Positions 6,004 through 12,415 of a stretch of DNA of 64,000 nt are shown here, piece after piece. Location of the stretch: IMG/VR virus record IMGVR_UViG_3300024980_000003, positions 1-64,000 of that record, one strand, 5' to 3'. The notes under the pieces were generated by a model. That model saw only the letters and a list, made by a program, of their open reading frames with translations. It was not told where the DNA came from and did no database searches. Source of the DNA: a virus. The stretch's first letter is position 1. Each line of letters starts with the position of its first letter. The translations under genes were made by a program, and so were the position numbers.

Positions 6004-6245
6004 TATTTCCCCAATGATCTAATAGCCGCTTTCAATATTGCTTTTCTGTTAATCAACTGAAAGACAAAGTTCGTTATATAAGTCAGTATGCCCAAGCAAA
6101 CGCCGAACGCCCCTGCGTGGTGATCGAGTACCGCCAGCCAGTCTGATACCACAAGTCCTCCGCTGATTGAATACGCTAAGTATTGACACAAGCGCACGAT
6201 GTACGCGGTTATCGGTTCTAAATGATCGTGAATACTTAGCGCCAT
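6003..6245 (-). CDS. Probable holin with two membrane segments
   Basis: 80 residues. Two hydrophobic stretches (about residues 20-40 and 47-66) flank the polar DHHAG turn, with a basic tail (NRKAILKAAIRSLGK). This size, topology and GGLVVSDWLAVL block are like small phage holins of the Phage_holin_2_3 type, which would permeabilise the inner membrane for the downstream endolysin. The ATG at 6245 is used; a TTG lies two codons upstream. Overlaps both neighbours. Confidence 0.68.
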   Translation of the reverse strand: MALSIHDHLEPITAYIVRLCQYLAYSISGGLVVSDWLAVLDHHAGAFGVCLGILTYITNFVFQLINRKAILKAAIRSLGK

Positions 6246-6247
6246 GT

Positions 6248-6520
6248 TCAATCCCTTGCGACTTGGTTTTTAAGCCACACTACCCCAAGCTCTAATAGCA
6301 TTCGGATAACCGATTCCGCTATAGGCTCAATCAAGTCCTCGAAGATGATTTCCAGATCAGCTAAAACCTTGTGCCGCTTGTCGGCTCCGGTGGCATCCGG
6401 CATGTCGGCATTGGCTAATTCAATGCGGTTCTTGATGCGTTCAAATAAATCGGCCTTGCCAATCAGCATGACGAACGTAGTTATGGCGGTCTGGATAATG
6501 GATTGAGTTAGGTTATTCAT
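6248..6520 (-). CDS. Hypothetical lysis-operon protein
   Basis: 90 residues, amphipathic helices at both ends (SIIQTAITTFVMLIG and SVIRMLLELGVVWL) around a hydrophilic middle with NADMPDATGADKRHK. No clear membrane segment of full length. The ATG lies inside the end of the upstream lipoprotein gene, implying coupled expression. No function recognised. Confidence 0.62.
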   Translation of the reverse strand: MNNLTQSIIQTAITTFVMLIGKADLFERIKNRIELANADMPDATGADKRHKVLADLEIIFEDLIEPIAESVIRMLLELGVVWLKNQVARD

Positions 6521-6641
6521 CGCATGAGATTCCGAGCATCACGCCGTCAGCTCGTGTTTGAGCGGTTGAGACAACGGGTGATAGGGTTGGGTGACAGGAC
6601 GCGCACCCCGACAGCAAGGCCAGGATGAGCATGGATTTCAT
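6513..6641 (-). CDS. Tiny lipoprotein, possible spanin-like (Rz1-type) protein
   Basis: 42 residues. A short charged start and hydrophobic core MLILALLSG lead to a lipobox Cys (LLSGCAS) at residue 13, followed by a Ser, Thr and Pro-rich tail. Small outer-membrane lipoproteins in phage lysis operons are often o-spanins, but no partner i-spanin with a coiled coil is evident, so the role is inferred only from place and lipobox. The start overlaps the preceding stop (TAATG). Confidence 0.6.
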   Translation of the reverse strand: MKSMLILALLSGCASCHPTLSPVVSTAQTRADGVMLGISCDE

Positions 6642-6841
6642 TACTTGTTAAAGCCGTCGATTTTTTGCGCGGGCGTCGCTTCCGGGATAAACACCGCAAT
6701 GCCGCCAGCAACCAAGGTCAATACGCCCATCCAGTTGTCGAGTTGCACTTGAGGCACTTGGAAGATTCCGGCCAGGAACATGATAACGCGATAGTTAGCG
6801 GGTTCTTTGAGCCGCTCGAAGAGATAGATTAACTTACCCAT
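6641..6841 (-). CDS. Small membrane protein, first lysis-operon gene
   Basis: 66 residues. One hydrophobic segment at about 18-29 (VIMFLAGIFQV) and a second at 39-52 (VLTLVAGGIAVFI) with a basic N-terminus (KLIYLFERLK). It may be a second holin, an antiholin or a spanin-associated protein. Its stop overlaps the next start. Confidence 0.6.
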   Translation of the reverse strand: MGKLIYLFERLKEPANYRVIMFLAGIFQVPQVQLDNWMGVLTLVAGGIAVFIPEATPAQKIDGFNK

Positions 6842-6989
6842 GTAGTGTGTCTCCCGACAGTCTTGAGTTTGAATTATTCTAACACAAACAGACAGCAGAT
6901 TTAAGCGAAACTTGCAATAGGTTTATGGATGAATGCGACCGCCCAGTGAAGTGCGTACGCTTTTCTTAGCACGAAACGCGAGGGCCGAT

Positions 6990-7148
6990 TTAATCAGCGT
7001 CCGCTTTCTGCTCTTGATCTTCTTTAACCTTCACTTTCATGGAGTCTTTAATGTATTCGGATAATGTAATTTTTTTAGAGTCGGCAATTTCTTTCATGGA
7101 TTCCTTTAGCCATGCCGGGACAACTAAATATAATCTTTCTGATTTCAT
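6990..7148 (-). CDS. Ribbon-helix-helix-like small regulator next to tnpB
   Basis: 52 residues. A beta-like start (ERLYLVVP) followed by two helices (LKESMKEIADSK, TLSEYIKDSMKVKV) fits Arc/MetJ-type DNA-binding proteins, which bind operators as dimers. It is divergent from tnpB, and a perfect 10-bp inverted repeat covers both start codons, so it probably represses itself and the transposon nuclease gene. No toxin partner is visible. Confidence 0.62.
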   Translation of the reverse strand: MKSERLYLVVPAWLKESMKEIADSKKITLSEYIKDSMKVKVKEDQEQKADAD

Positions 7149-7195
7149 GCGTATAACCTTGCGTATGATTAATATTGATGTATAATTATACGCAT
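7147..7195. promoter_or_regulatory. Divergent promoter and operator of RHH gene and tnpB
   Basis: ATGCGTATAA (7147-7156) and TTATACGCAT (7186-7195) form a perfect inverted repeat, with a third copy of the core, GCGTAT, at 7161-7166. On the plus strand TTGCGT (7159-7164) and TATAAT (7181-7186) lie 16 bases apart and form a good sigma-70 promoter for tnpB. Operator sites overlap it and both ATGs. Confidence 0.65.
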
Positions 7196-8327
7196 GATGA
7201 TACAAAAATCCTATAAATTCAAGTTCTACCCAAATGCTGCGCAAGCCGAACAGCTGCAAAAAGAATTCGGCTGTGCGCGGTGGACATGGAATCGTGGATT
7301 GATTGAACGGGATTATGCGTATTCTCAATGGGGCGTTAGCCTGGGTTCTTTGCATGACATTGGAAAGAATATAAATCAGTACAAGAAGAATGATTATCCT
7401 TGGCTAAGTGATGCAACATCGAGCGTTATTCAGCAAAAGCTAATCGACCAAGATAAAGCGTTTAATAATTTCTTTAAAGGTCGGGCAGGTTTTCCAAAGT
7501 TCAAAAAGAAAAGCCATGCTCAAAGCATCCGCTATACGCTTGACCAGCGACAGGTTTTAAACAATTACCGGTCTGGTGAATTGTTAAAGCTGCCAAAATT
7601 GGGCGAATTAAAGATTAAATGGTCACAAGTCCCAGGCGGCATACCCAAGATGGTCACGGTATCGAAGTCGGCAAGCGGATGTTATTTCGTCAGCTTCATG
7701 TGTGAGGTCGAGCAAGACTTAAAACCGATGACCGGCAAGGTGATCGGTATTGATGTTGGTATCAAGGATGTGGTCGTAACCAGTGACGGCTTTTATTCAG
7801 GCGCGCCCAGGTTTACCTATAAGTACGCACGGCAATTGAAGAAAGCGCAACGGGTTTTAAGCCGTAAGAAAAAAGGCAGTAATGGATTTAAGAAGCAACG
7901 GATTGTGGTAGCAAAGATTCACGAAAAGATTGCAAACAGTAGAAAAGATTTTTTGCACAAAGTGACAACCAAGCTTGTGTCTGAAAATGATATTTTGTTT
8001 TTGGAAGATTTAAACGTTTCCGGGATGCTCAAGAATCGTAAGCTATCAAAAGCGGTTGCGGATGTGGGCATTTTTGAACTCAATAGGCAAATCGAGTACA
8101 AATCTCAGTGGTACGGCAAGCAGGTTGTTAAAATCAGCCGTTGGGAGCCTACGACGAAGAAGTGTAGTTCATGCGGGAATATTCGCATTATGAAATTATC
8201 GCAACGTACTTATGAGTGCGAATGTGGTTTAGTAATGTGCCGCGATCTTAACGCAGCGCATAATATTAAGGCGGCGGGGAACGTCGTTATGAGTGGAGCC
8301 GTACACCAAATTGATAAAGCCGCATGA
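7194..8327 (+). CDS. tnpB: TnpB RNA-guided nuclease (IS605 family)
   Basis: 377 residues. TnpB uses an RNA made from the element's right end to cut matching DNA. The RuvC-like site appears complete: Asp in GIDVG (about 186), Glu in FLEDLNV (about 278) and Asp in CRDLNAAHN (about 355). The zinc finger is CSSC and CEC, the second pair being one residue shorter than the usual CxxC. An N-terminal OrfB_IS605 domain (SYKFKFYPNAAQ) is intact. No tnpA nearby. A divergent RHH gene may control it. Confidence 0.92.
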   Translation: MMIQKSYKFKFYPNAAQAEQLQKEFGCARWTWNRGLIERDYAYSQWGVSLGSLHDIGKNINQYKKNDYPWLSDATSSVIQQKLIDQDKAFNNFFKGRAGFPKFKKKSHAQSIRYTLDQRQVLNNYRSGELLKLPKLGELKIKWSQVPGGIPKMVTVSKSASGCYFVSFMCEVEQDLKPMTGKVIGIDVGIKDVVVTSDGFYSGAPRFTYKYARQLKKAQRVLSRKKKGSNGFKKQRIVVAKIHEKIANSRKDFLHKVTTKLVSENDILFLEDLNVSGMLKNRKLSKAVADVGIFELNRQIEYKSQWYGKQVVKISRWEPTTKKCSSCGNIRIMKLSQRTYECECGLVMCRDLNAAHNIKAAGNVVMSGAVHQIDKAA

Positions 8328-8445
8328 GAATGATGCTTGTATCAAACGGCCGTGAAACTCGACCTGCTCTAACTGATAGCTTTCGCCTGGAGCGAGGCGG
8401 TCAGCTTGTAAGCGGATTCCAAAGGTTTTGAAGCCTATTTATTTA
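8328..8445 (+). ncRNA. Candidate omega-RNA or right-end region of first tnpB element
   Basis: Noncoding stretch after tnpB with several hairpins, such as GCTTTCGCCTGGAGCGAGGC. In this superfamily the guide RNA comes from the tnpB 3' end plus this region. I cannot fix the exact end or guide start. Confidence 0.38.
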
Positions 8446-8500
8446 ACGGGTGGTTTTGTGTAATCTATTATGCTCCCAAAAAATACCCAGAAGAACAATC

Positions 8501-9406
8501 ATGGATAAAAATACGCTTGCCACAATCACTGGCGACATACAACCTACAGCCTGGTCTGCGTCTGCATTAAAGAAAATGCCGCTTGATGAACTGATTAAAA
8601 AATATGTGTTGGTTGAGCATACGCAATGGTACATGAAATGTATGTTGCTTTACGCTATGAGATTTATATTAAAGTCGAATCAAGAATACGGTAAGGTCTG
8701 CCAGCAATTACGCGAGGACGGCATTTGCCATGAGGATCAAGGGACGATGAACCGTTACGTAAACTCAGGGATTTATCTTGAGAAGATGAAAATATCCGAC
8801 CTTACTAAAGTCGGGTTCAAAAAACAGTTTGTCTATGACTTAGCGGCTCCAATCAATGCAGATATTTCAGAGTCCGTCACTCATGAACTTCGGCAGATAC
8901 CAATCGAAGATAGGCGCAAGCTAACAATCGAAGCAGTTCGAGAAATGATAAGAAAGGCTAAACAGAAACTCAATCCAGCACTTGAGTACGACAGCGTGGT
9001 GGCAACTATTGAAAAAATGCGTGATGACGATCCGGCGCATTATCATGAAGGTGCTATTGATCTTATTAAGCAGTATGCCGAAGAAAGCAAGCAAAATATT
9101 TCTCAGATTGAATCTGAATTGATTGATCGCGGCATAGTCGTGCCAGAACCAGCCCAAGCCCAGCAAGCGGTCTCACGCCTGATGCAGTCCATACTTGATG
9201 AAGAACCGGACACCGTCAAGCCCATGACGCGGCGCAGAGAGCTTATATTAGAATTGTCTAATATGGATAATGGCGCCGTATCGGATGATGATATTCTGGA
9301 AGATTACGCACTACTGGACAAGAGCTATCGGCGCACGTTGTTGAAGCTGGCAGAGCTGCATAATAATAGAAAAAACATCATTCAAGATGCTATCTATAAG
9401 AAATGA
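8501..9406 (+). CDS. Hypothetical protein, DNA-binding or regulatory style
   Basis: 301 residues, soluble, helix-rich and charged. The N-terminal part (DELIKKYVLVEHTQWYMKC, then REDGICHEDQGTMNRYVNSG) could be helical recognition modules, and the C-terminus (ILEDYALLDKSYRRTLLKLAELH) is a likely coiled region. ATG 8501 is used; it lacks a strong ribosome site. It lies between a tnpB element and the structured RNA region and could be cargo. I recognise no family. Confidence 0.6.
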   Translation: MDKNTLATITGDIQPTAWSASALKKMPLDELIKKYVLVEHTQWYMKCMLLYAMRFILKSNQEYGKVCQQLREDGICHEDQGTMNRYVNSGIYLEKMKISDLTKVGFKKQFVYDLAAPINADISESVTHELRQIPIEDRRKLTIEAVREMIRKAKQKLNPALEYDSVVATIEKMRDDDPAHYHEGAIDLIKQYAEESKQNISQIESELIDRGIVVPEPAQAQQAVSRLMQSILDEEPDTVKPMTRRRELILELSNMDNGAVSDDDILEDYALLDKSYRRTLLKLAELHNNRKNIIQDAIYKK

Positions 9407-9423
9407 TGTGTTATAATTACCAC

Positions 9424-9587
9424 CTGTGCAGCGGCGTGGAAGTTACTGGGAATGCTCGGTGACAACGTAGACACGCAGGTTGGGCTGGGGAAACCGTAAG
9501 TGAAAGGCTTACGCGATTGCCGATGGTAAGACGATACACGCCAGCCGACAAATCGGATAGTCGAGAGTAACGTATCGACCTGCACAG
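9424..9587 (+). ncRNA. Structured RNA region, 5' domain
   Basis: CTGTGCAG (9424-9431) pairs with CTGCACAG (9580-9587), closing a domain with inner hairpins such as GTAAG/CTTAC and CCGA/TCGG. No convincing ORF covers 9407-10100. Together with two tRNA-like elements downstream and a terminator at 10041-10072 it suggests a single transcript of about 640 nt. Confidence 0.55.
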
Positions 9588-9604
9588 TTTCATTCTTATG
9601 AGTG

Positions 9605-9722
9605 CCAACAAAAGATACTTTCAATACTCAAACTTCGCTATCAACATTGAGTGGTAGGGAATCACAAAGCTCCTAACTTAGTGGGAGTCTTGGGTAATAG
9701 ACTAAGTGGTATCTTTTGTTGG
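9605..9722 (+). ncRNA. Helical domain competing with tRNA-like acceptor 1
   Basis: CCAACAAAAGATAC (9605-9618) is perfectly complementary over 14 bp to 9709-9722. The last five bases of the right strand (GTTGG) are also the start of the tRNA-like acceptor at 9718, so the two foldings exclude each other. Confidence 0.58.
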
Positions 9723-9844
9723 TGAAATGCGTAGTTGCGATACGCTAGATTTTAAGTTGACTTTGAGACAACGCTAAGAGACTCACTGTCGTAAAGATTC
9801 TTGATATTGAACAAAAAAAGCAGGGATCGCATCCTGTCACCAAC
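9718..9844 (+). ncRNA. tRNA-like element 1
   Basis: Seven-bp acceptor GTTGGTG (9718-9724) with CACCAAC (9838-9844), a D-arm-like hairpin GCGTA/TACGC, and a T-arm-like hairpin GCAGG/TCCTG with loop GATCGCA. The middle is much longer than in a tRNA and no clear anticodon arm is seen. No CCA follows. Not expected to be an ordinary tRNA. Confidence 0.55.
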
Positions 9845-9849
9845 AACCC

Positions 9850-9927
9850 ACACGCATGGCGATTGAGTACCGATAACAAGCCCTATCATGGAAATGTTAT
9901 GAAACGTCATACAGTCGCCAGCCGTGT
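9850..9927 (+). ncRNA. Helical domain preceding tRNA-like element 2
   Basis: ACACGCATGGCGA (9850-9862) pairs with TCGCCAGCCGTGT (9915-9927) at 11 of 13 positions. As in the module before it, the right strand runs into the GTTGGTG of the next tRNA-like element, overlapping it by two bases. Confidence 0.5.
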
Positions 9928-10027
9928 TGGTGTAATGCGTAGGCGAGACGCAATGAGTGTAGTCGTGATGCATGTAAATGCTCCAGCTTTAATAGCGACA
10001 ATGCCGGGATCGCATCCGGCCACCAAC
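9926..10027 (+). ncRNA. tRNA-like element 2
   Basis: Acceptor GTTGGTG (9926-9932) with CACCAAC (10021-10027), D-arm-like TGCG/CGCA hairpin, T-arm-like GCCGG/CCGGC hairpin and a middle with nested GTCG/CGAC and GCAT/ATGC pairs. Its T-arm loop shares GGGATCGCATCC with element 1, so the two are related copies. Confidence 0.58.
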
Positions 10028-10040
10028 TTCAAATCAATCT

Positions 10041-10072
10041 AAGCCTAAGCGCCTATCTCGGTGCTTGGGCTT
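10041..10072 (+). terminator. Terminator after the structured RNA
   Basis: AAGCCTAAGC pairs with GCTTGGGCTT around a 12-base loop and is followed by TTGTTG. It would end the transcript that contains both tRNA-like elements. Confidence 0.6.
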
Positions 10073-10109
10073 TGTTGTCCGCGAATCATTGATAGCAGTG
10101 GGTAAGGAA

Positions 10110-10304
10110 ATGGAAGAAATGAAAGACAAGTTAATTGCATCTGGAGTTAAAAGCATAAATAGATATGGTTATCCCGGATGCAACAAAGACAACATACTTA
10201 CCGATCAGATTTACAAAGCTTTCTTTGCTTCGATGCTAAAGGATAATAAAGGCTTTGGCGCTGATAAGGCGATAGATGAATTGCTGTCCGCATTAGAATC
10301 GTAA
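10110..10304 (+). CDS. Hypothetical protein
   Basis: 64 residues, soluble, with NRYGYPGCNKDNIL followed by helices. AAGGA lies just before ATG 10110. Its place after the structured RNA and before another small gene suggests accessory cargo. No recognised domain. Confidence 0.58.
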   Translation: MEEMKDKLIASGVKSINRYGYPGCNKDNILTDQIYKAFFASMLKDNKGFGADKAIDELLSALES

Positions 10305-10352
10305 GCTCAATTGGGCTTTGTTGCGTCTAAATAACAACCTCATAGGAATCTC

Positions 10353-10589
10353 ATGGCATCGAACCTTATAAATACAGAAGCACTCGAAAAACATTTGATG
10401 GCATCTTTAAACCAAGCCATGACCGAAGCGGCAGAGCCAATCATTCAGCAAGCGGTAAAAGATGCTGAGGCCGCGATAAGGAAACGTCTTGGCGTTATGT
10501 TTGTCGGTATGCTTAATCATTCGTTTGATATACAGCGTGATGGACAGGACTTACGCATTTTAATTCGCCATGATGACAGGCGACAATAA
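10353..10589 (+). CDS. Hypothetical protein
   Basis: 78 residues, mostly helical and Ala-rich (QAMTEAAEPIIQQAVKDAEA), C-terminus basic. AGGAATCTC precedes the ATG. No membrane segment or known motif. Confidence 0.58.
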   Translation: MASNLINTEALEKHLMASLNQAMTEAAEPIIQQAVKDAEAAIRKRLGVMFVGMLNHSFDIQRDGQDLRILIRHDDRRQ

Positions 10590-10658
10590 CCTATTGACTT
10601 ATACCGCCCGTTAGTTCACCCTAGATACTCATTTAAAATAACAACAAGAAGGTGAATC

Positions 10659-10895
10659 ATGAAATTACTAATCGCAGCGGTATTATTTTGCACATCATCC
10701 CTAGCACTGGCTTGGACAGATGCGGAATTCGCCCAGGAGCTACAACAAATGCAGCAACGCGCACAGCAGAACGAGGCGAGAATCCAGCAATGGAACGCAG
10801 AAGATCGGCTGAATCAGCAGCAGCAACAGATTCAGCAGTTACAACAACAGCAAGTGCAGCCGCAACGGTATCGGAAAGAAAATCCGTTGCGGTAA
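10659..10895 (+). CDS. Small secreted Gln-rich protein
   Basis: 78 residues. A signal peptide is clear: KLLIAAVLFCTSSLALA with likely cleavage before WTDAEF. The mature part is very rich in Gln (QQMQQRAQQNE and further poly-Gln), with the look of a coiled or disordered periplasmic protein. AAGGTG lies 6-11 bases before the ATG. It may be a lysogenic conversion gene; function unknown. Confidence 0.65.
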   Translation: MKLLIAAVLFCTSSLALAWTDAEFAQELQQMQQRAQQNEARIQQWNAEDRLNQQQQQIQQLQQQQVQPQRYRKENPLR

Positions 10896-10934
10896 TCAGA
10901 ATAAGGTGCTATTTAAATAATTCACCATAGAGCC

Positions 10935-12194
10935 ATGACAAAAACGATACGAAAAGCCTTTAAATTTAGGTTAAAAATTACACCTGAAACCGATGAAAAA
11001 TTAAATAATTTCGTTGGTGGATGTCGCTTTGTCTGGAACAAGTCGTTGGCTCTGAATCTGGATAGATTAAACAACAAAGAGCCTATTTTGTGGTATCAGG
11101 AGCTTAATTTTTGGGCAACAATTTGGAAGCAGTCTAATGAATACGGTTTTCTAAGCACTGTTCCTTCTCAGGCACTACAGCAAAAACTAAAAGACCTGGA
11201 TAAAGCGTTCAGTGATTGCTTTGATAAGAATCAGCCATTAAAGCGTTGCCCTGTATTCAAGAAAAAAGGACTATCCGATAGCATACGATTCCCTCAAGGC
11301 TTTAAGATCGATCAAGAAAATAGTCAGATTTTCCTGCCCAAAATAGGCTTTGTGAAATATCGCAATAGCCGCAAGGTAATTGTAGAGCCTAAGAATATCA
11401 CTGTAAGCCGCAAAGGTAAGCACTGGTACGCTTCTATTCAGGTTGAGTACGACAAAATAGATATGCCTCATAAATCAACGTCAATCGTTGGTATTGATAT
11501 GGGCGTTAAGCAGTTCTCTACTCTATCTGACGGCACTATATACCAGCCATTAAATAGTTTTAAAGGTAAAGCTGAAAAGTTAGCCAAGCTTCAACGAAAG
11601 CTAAAAAACAAAAAGAAATTCTCAAGTAATTGGAAAAAAGTAAAAACAAAAATAACAAAGTGCCATGAAGAAATAGCCAACGCTCGAAAAGATTACCTTC
11701 ACAAAGTATCAACTGAAATCTGCGAAAACCAAGCCGTGATAGTCGTTGAAGATTTGAAGGTAAAGAATATGAGCAAGTCGGCAAAAGGCAACCATGAAAA
11801 GCATGGAAAAAACGTTGCTCAAAAATCAGGATTGAACAAGTCAATTCTCGATCAAGGGTGGGGCATGTTTTTTCAAATGCTGGACTATAAGCAAGCCTGG
11901 AATGGTGGCATGGTTCTCAAAGTGCCTGCGCACCATACAAGTCAAACTTGCCCATGTTGCCAGCATGTAGCCAAAGAAAACAGACTCACACAAGCTGACT
12001 TTGTTTGTGTCGATTGCGGCTACAGCAATAACGCCGATATAGTTGGAGCATTGAATGTATTAAGCCGGGGACACCGGCAGTTAGCCTGCCTAGCGAGTGG
12101 TGAAGTAATACCACCGGCAACAGGAACCAGTGGTAAGCGGCGACGCAAGATCACTTCTGAGAAATCAGGAATCACCATTCCTTTAGGGCGGTGA
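10935..12194 (+). CDS. tnpB: TnpB RNA-guided nuclease, second and unrelated copy
   Basis: 419 residues. Domain order is N-terminal OrfB_IS605 (KAFKFRLKITPE), RuvC-like core and C-terminal zinc finger. Catalytic residues are Asp in GIDMGVKQF, Glu in VVEDLKV and Asp in NNADIVGALNVL; zinc Cys are CPCC and CVDC. It differs strongly from the tnpB at 7194, so the two came from separate insertions. The basic tail after the finger (GKRRRKITSEKSG) is encoded by DNA that also forms the 3' guide-RNA scaffold. No tnpA is present. Confidence 0.9.
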   Translation: MTKTIRKAFKFRLKITPETDEKLNNFVGGCRFVWNKSLALNLDRLNNKEPILWYQELNFWATIWKQSNEYGFLSTVPSQALQQKLKDLDKAFSDCFDKNQPLKRCPVFKKKGLSDSIRFPQGFKIDQENSQIFLPKIGFVKYRNSRKVIVEPKNITVSRKGKHWYASIQVEYDKIDMPHKSTSIVGIDMGVKQFSTLSDGTIYQPLNSFKGKAEKLAKLQRKLKNKKKFSSNWKKVKTKITKCHEEIANARKDYLHKVSTEICENQAVIVVEDLKVKNMSKSAKGNHEKHGKNVAQKSGLNKSILDQGWGMFFQMLDYKQAWNGGMVLKVPAHHTSQTCPCCQHVAKENRLTQADFVCVDCGYSNNADIVGALNVLSRGHRQLACLASGEVIPPATGTSGKRRRKITSEKSGITIPLGR

Positions 12195-12203
12195 GGATGT
12201 CAA
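12166..12203 (+). ncRNA. 3' end of omega-RNA scaffold of second tnpB
   Basis: Terminal hairpin CACC(ATT)CCTTTAGG(GC)GGTG followed by AGGATGTCAA. In this superfamily the guide begins directly after such an end, here at 12204 (TATCAATCACC...). The 5' extent of the RNA inside the gene is not defined. Confidence 0.55.
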
Positions 12204-12244
12204 TATCAATCACCCTGCAAAACCCATAGAGACAAGGAACACGA

Positions 12245-12415
12245 ATGACCAATAAAACAGATGGCAACTATTTCCTTACCATGCTAATGGTTTGCGTAGC
12301 TCCACCTGTTCTGTTCCTGCAATGGCTATTCCTTGGTGATAAGTTCGGTCATGGAAAAGCCATTGTCTTTGTGGTGACTATGTTCCTGTTCGGGTCGGCC
12401 TTCTTCTTTAATTAA
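12245..12415 (+). CDS. Small membrane protein
   Basis: 56 residues with two hydrophobic segments (TMLMVCVAPPVLFLQWLFL and AIVFVVTMFLFGSAFFF) joined by GDKFGHGK, typical of small phage-borne inner-membrane proteins. AAGGA lies 9 bases before the ATG. Its last codons overlap the end of the convergent giant gene. Confidence 0.62.
   Translation: MTNKTDGNYFLTMLMVCVAPPVLFLQWLFLGDKFGHGKAIVFVVTMFLFGSAFFFN

Larger units (their letters stand above)
7147..8445 (+). mobile_element. TnpB-only insertion element (IS200/IS605 superfamily, IS1341 type)
   Basis: Contains tnpB without a neighbouring Y1 transposase tnpA, so it would need a partner transposase in trans. Boundaries are approximate; the right end is expected within the 3' hairpin-rich stretch 8330-8440. 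Confidence 0.55.
10900..12203 (+). mobile_element. Second TnpB-only insertion element
   Basis: The gene at 10935-12194 plus a right end whose hairpin (CACC, CCTTTAGG, GGTG) and final GGATGTCAA match the usual end of IS605-type right ends that I know. The right boundary is placed after TCAA at 12203; the left boundary is approximate. Confidence 0.65.

Noticed and set aside
6990-7148. Antitoxin of a toxin-antitoxin pair
   Set aside because: No small toxin gene is adjacent; the partner is tnpB in divergent orientation.
10652-10930. Alternative frame over the secreted Gln-rich protein
   Set aside because: The other frame has a clear signal peptide and ribosome site; this one is Arg/Ala-rich out-of-frame reading.
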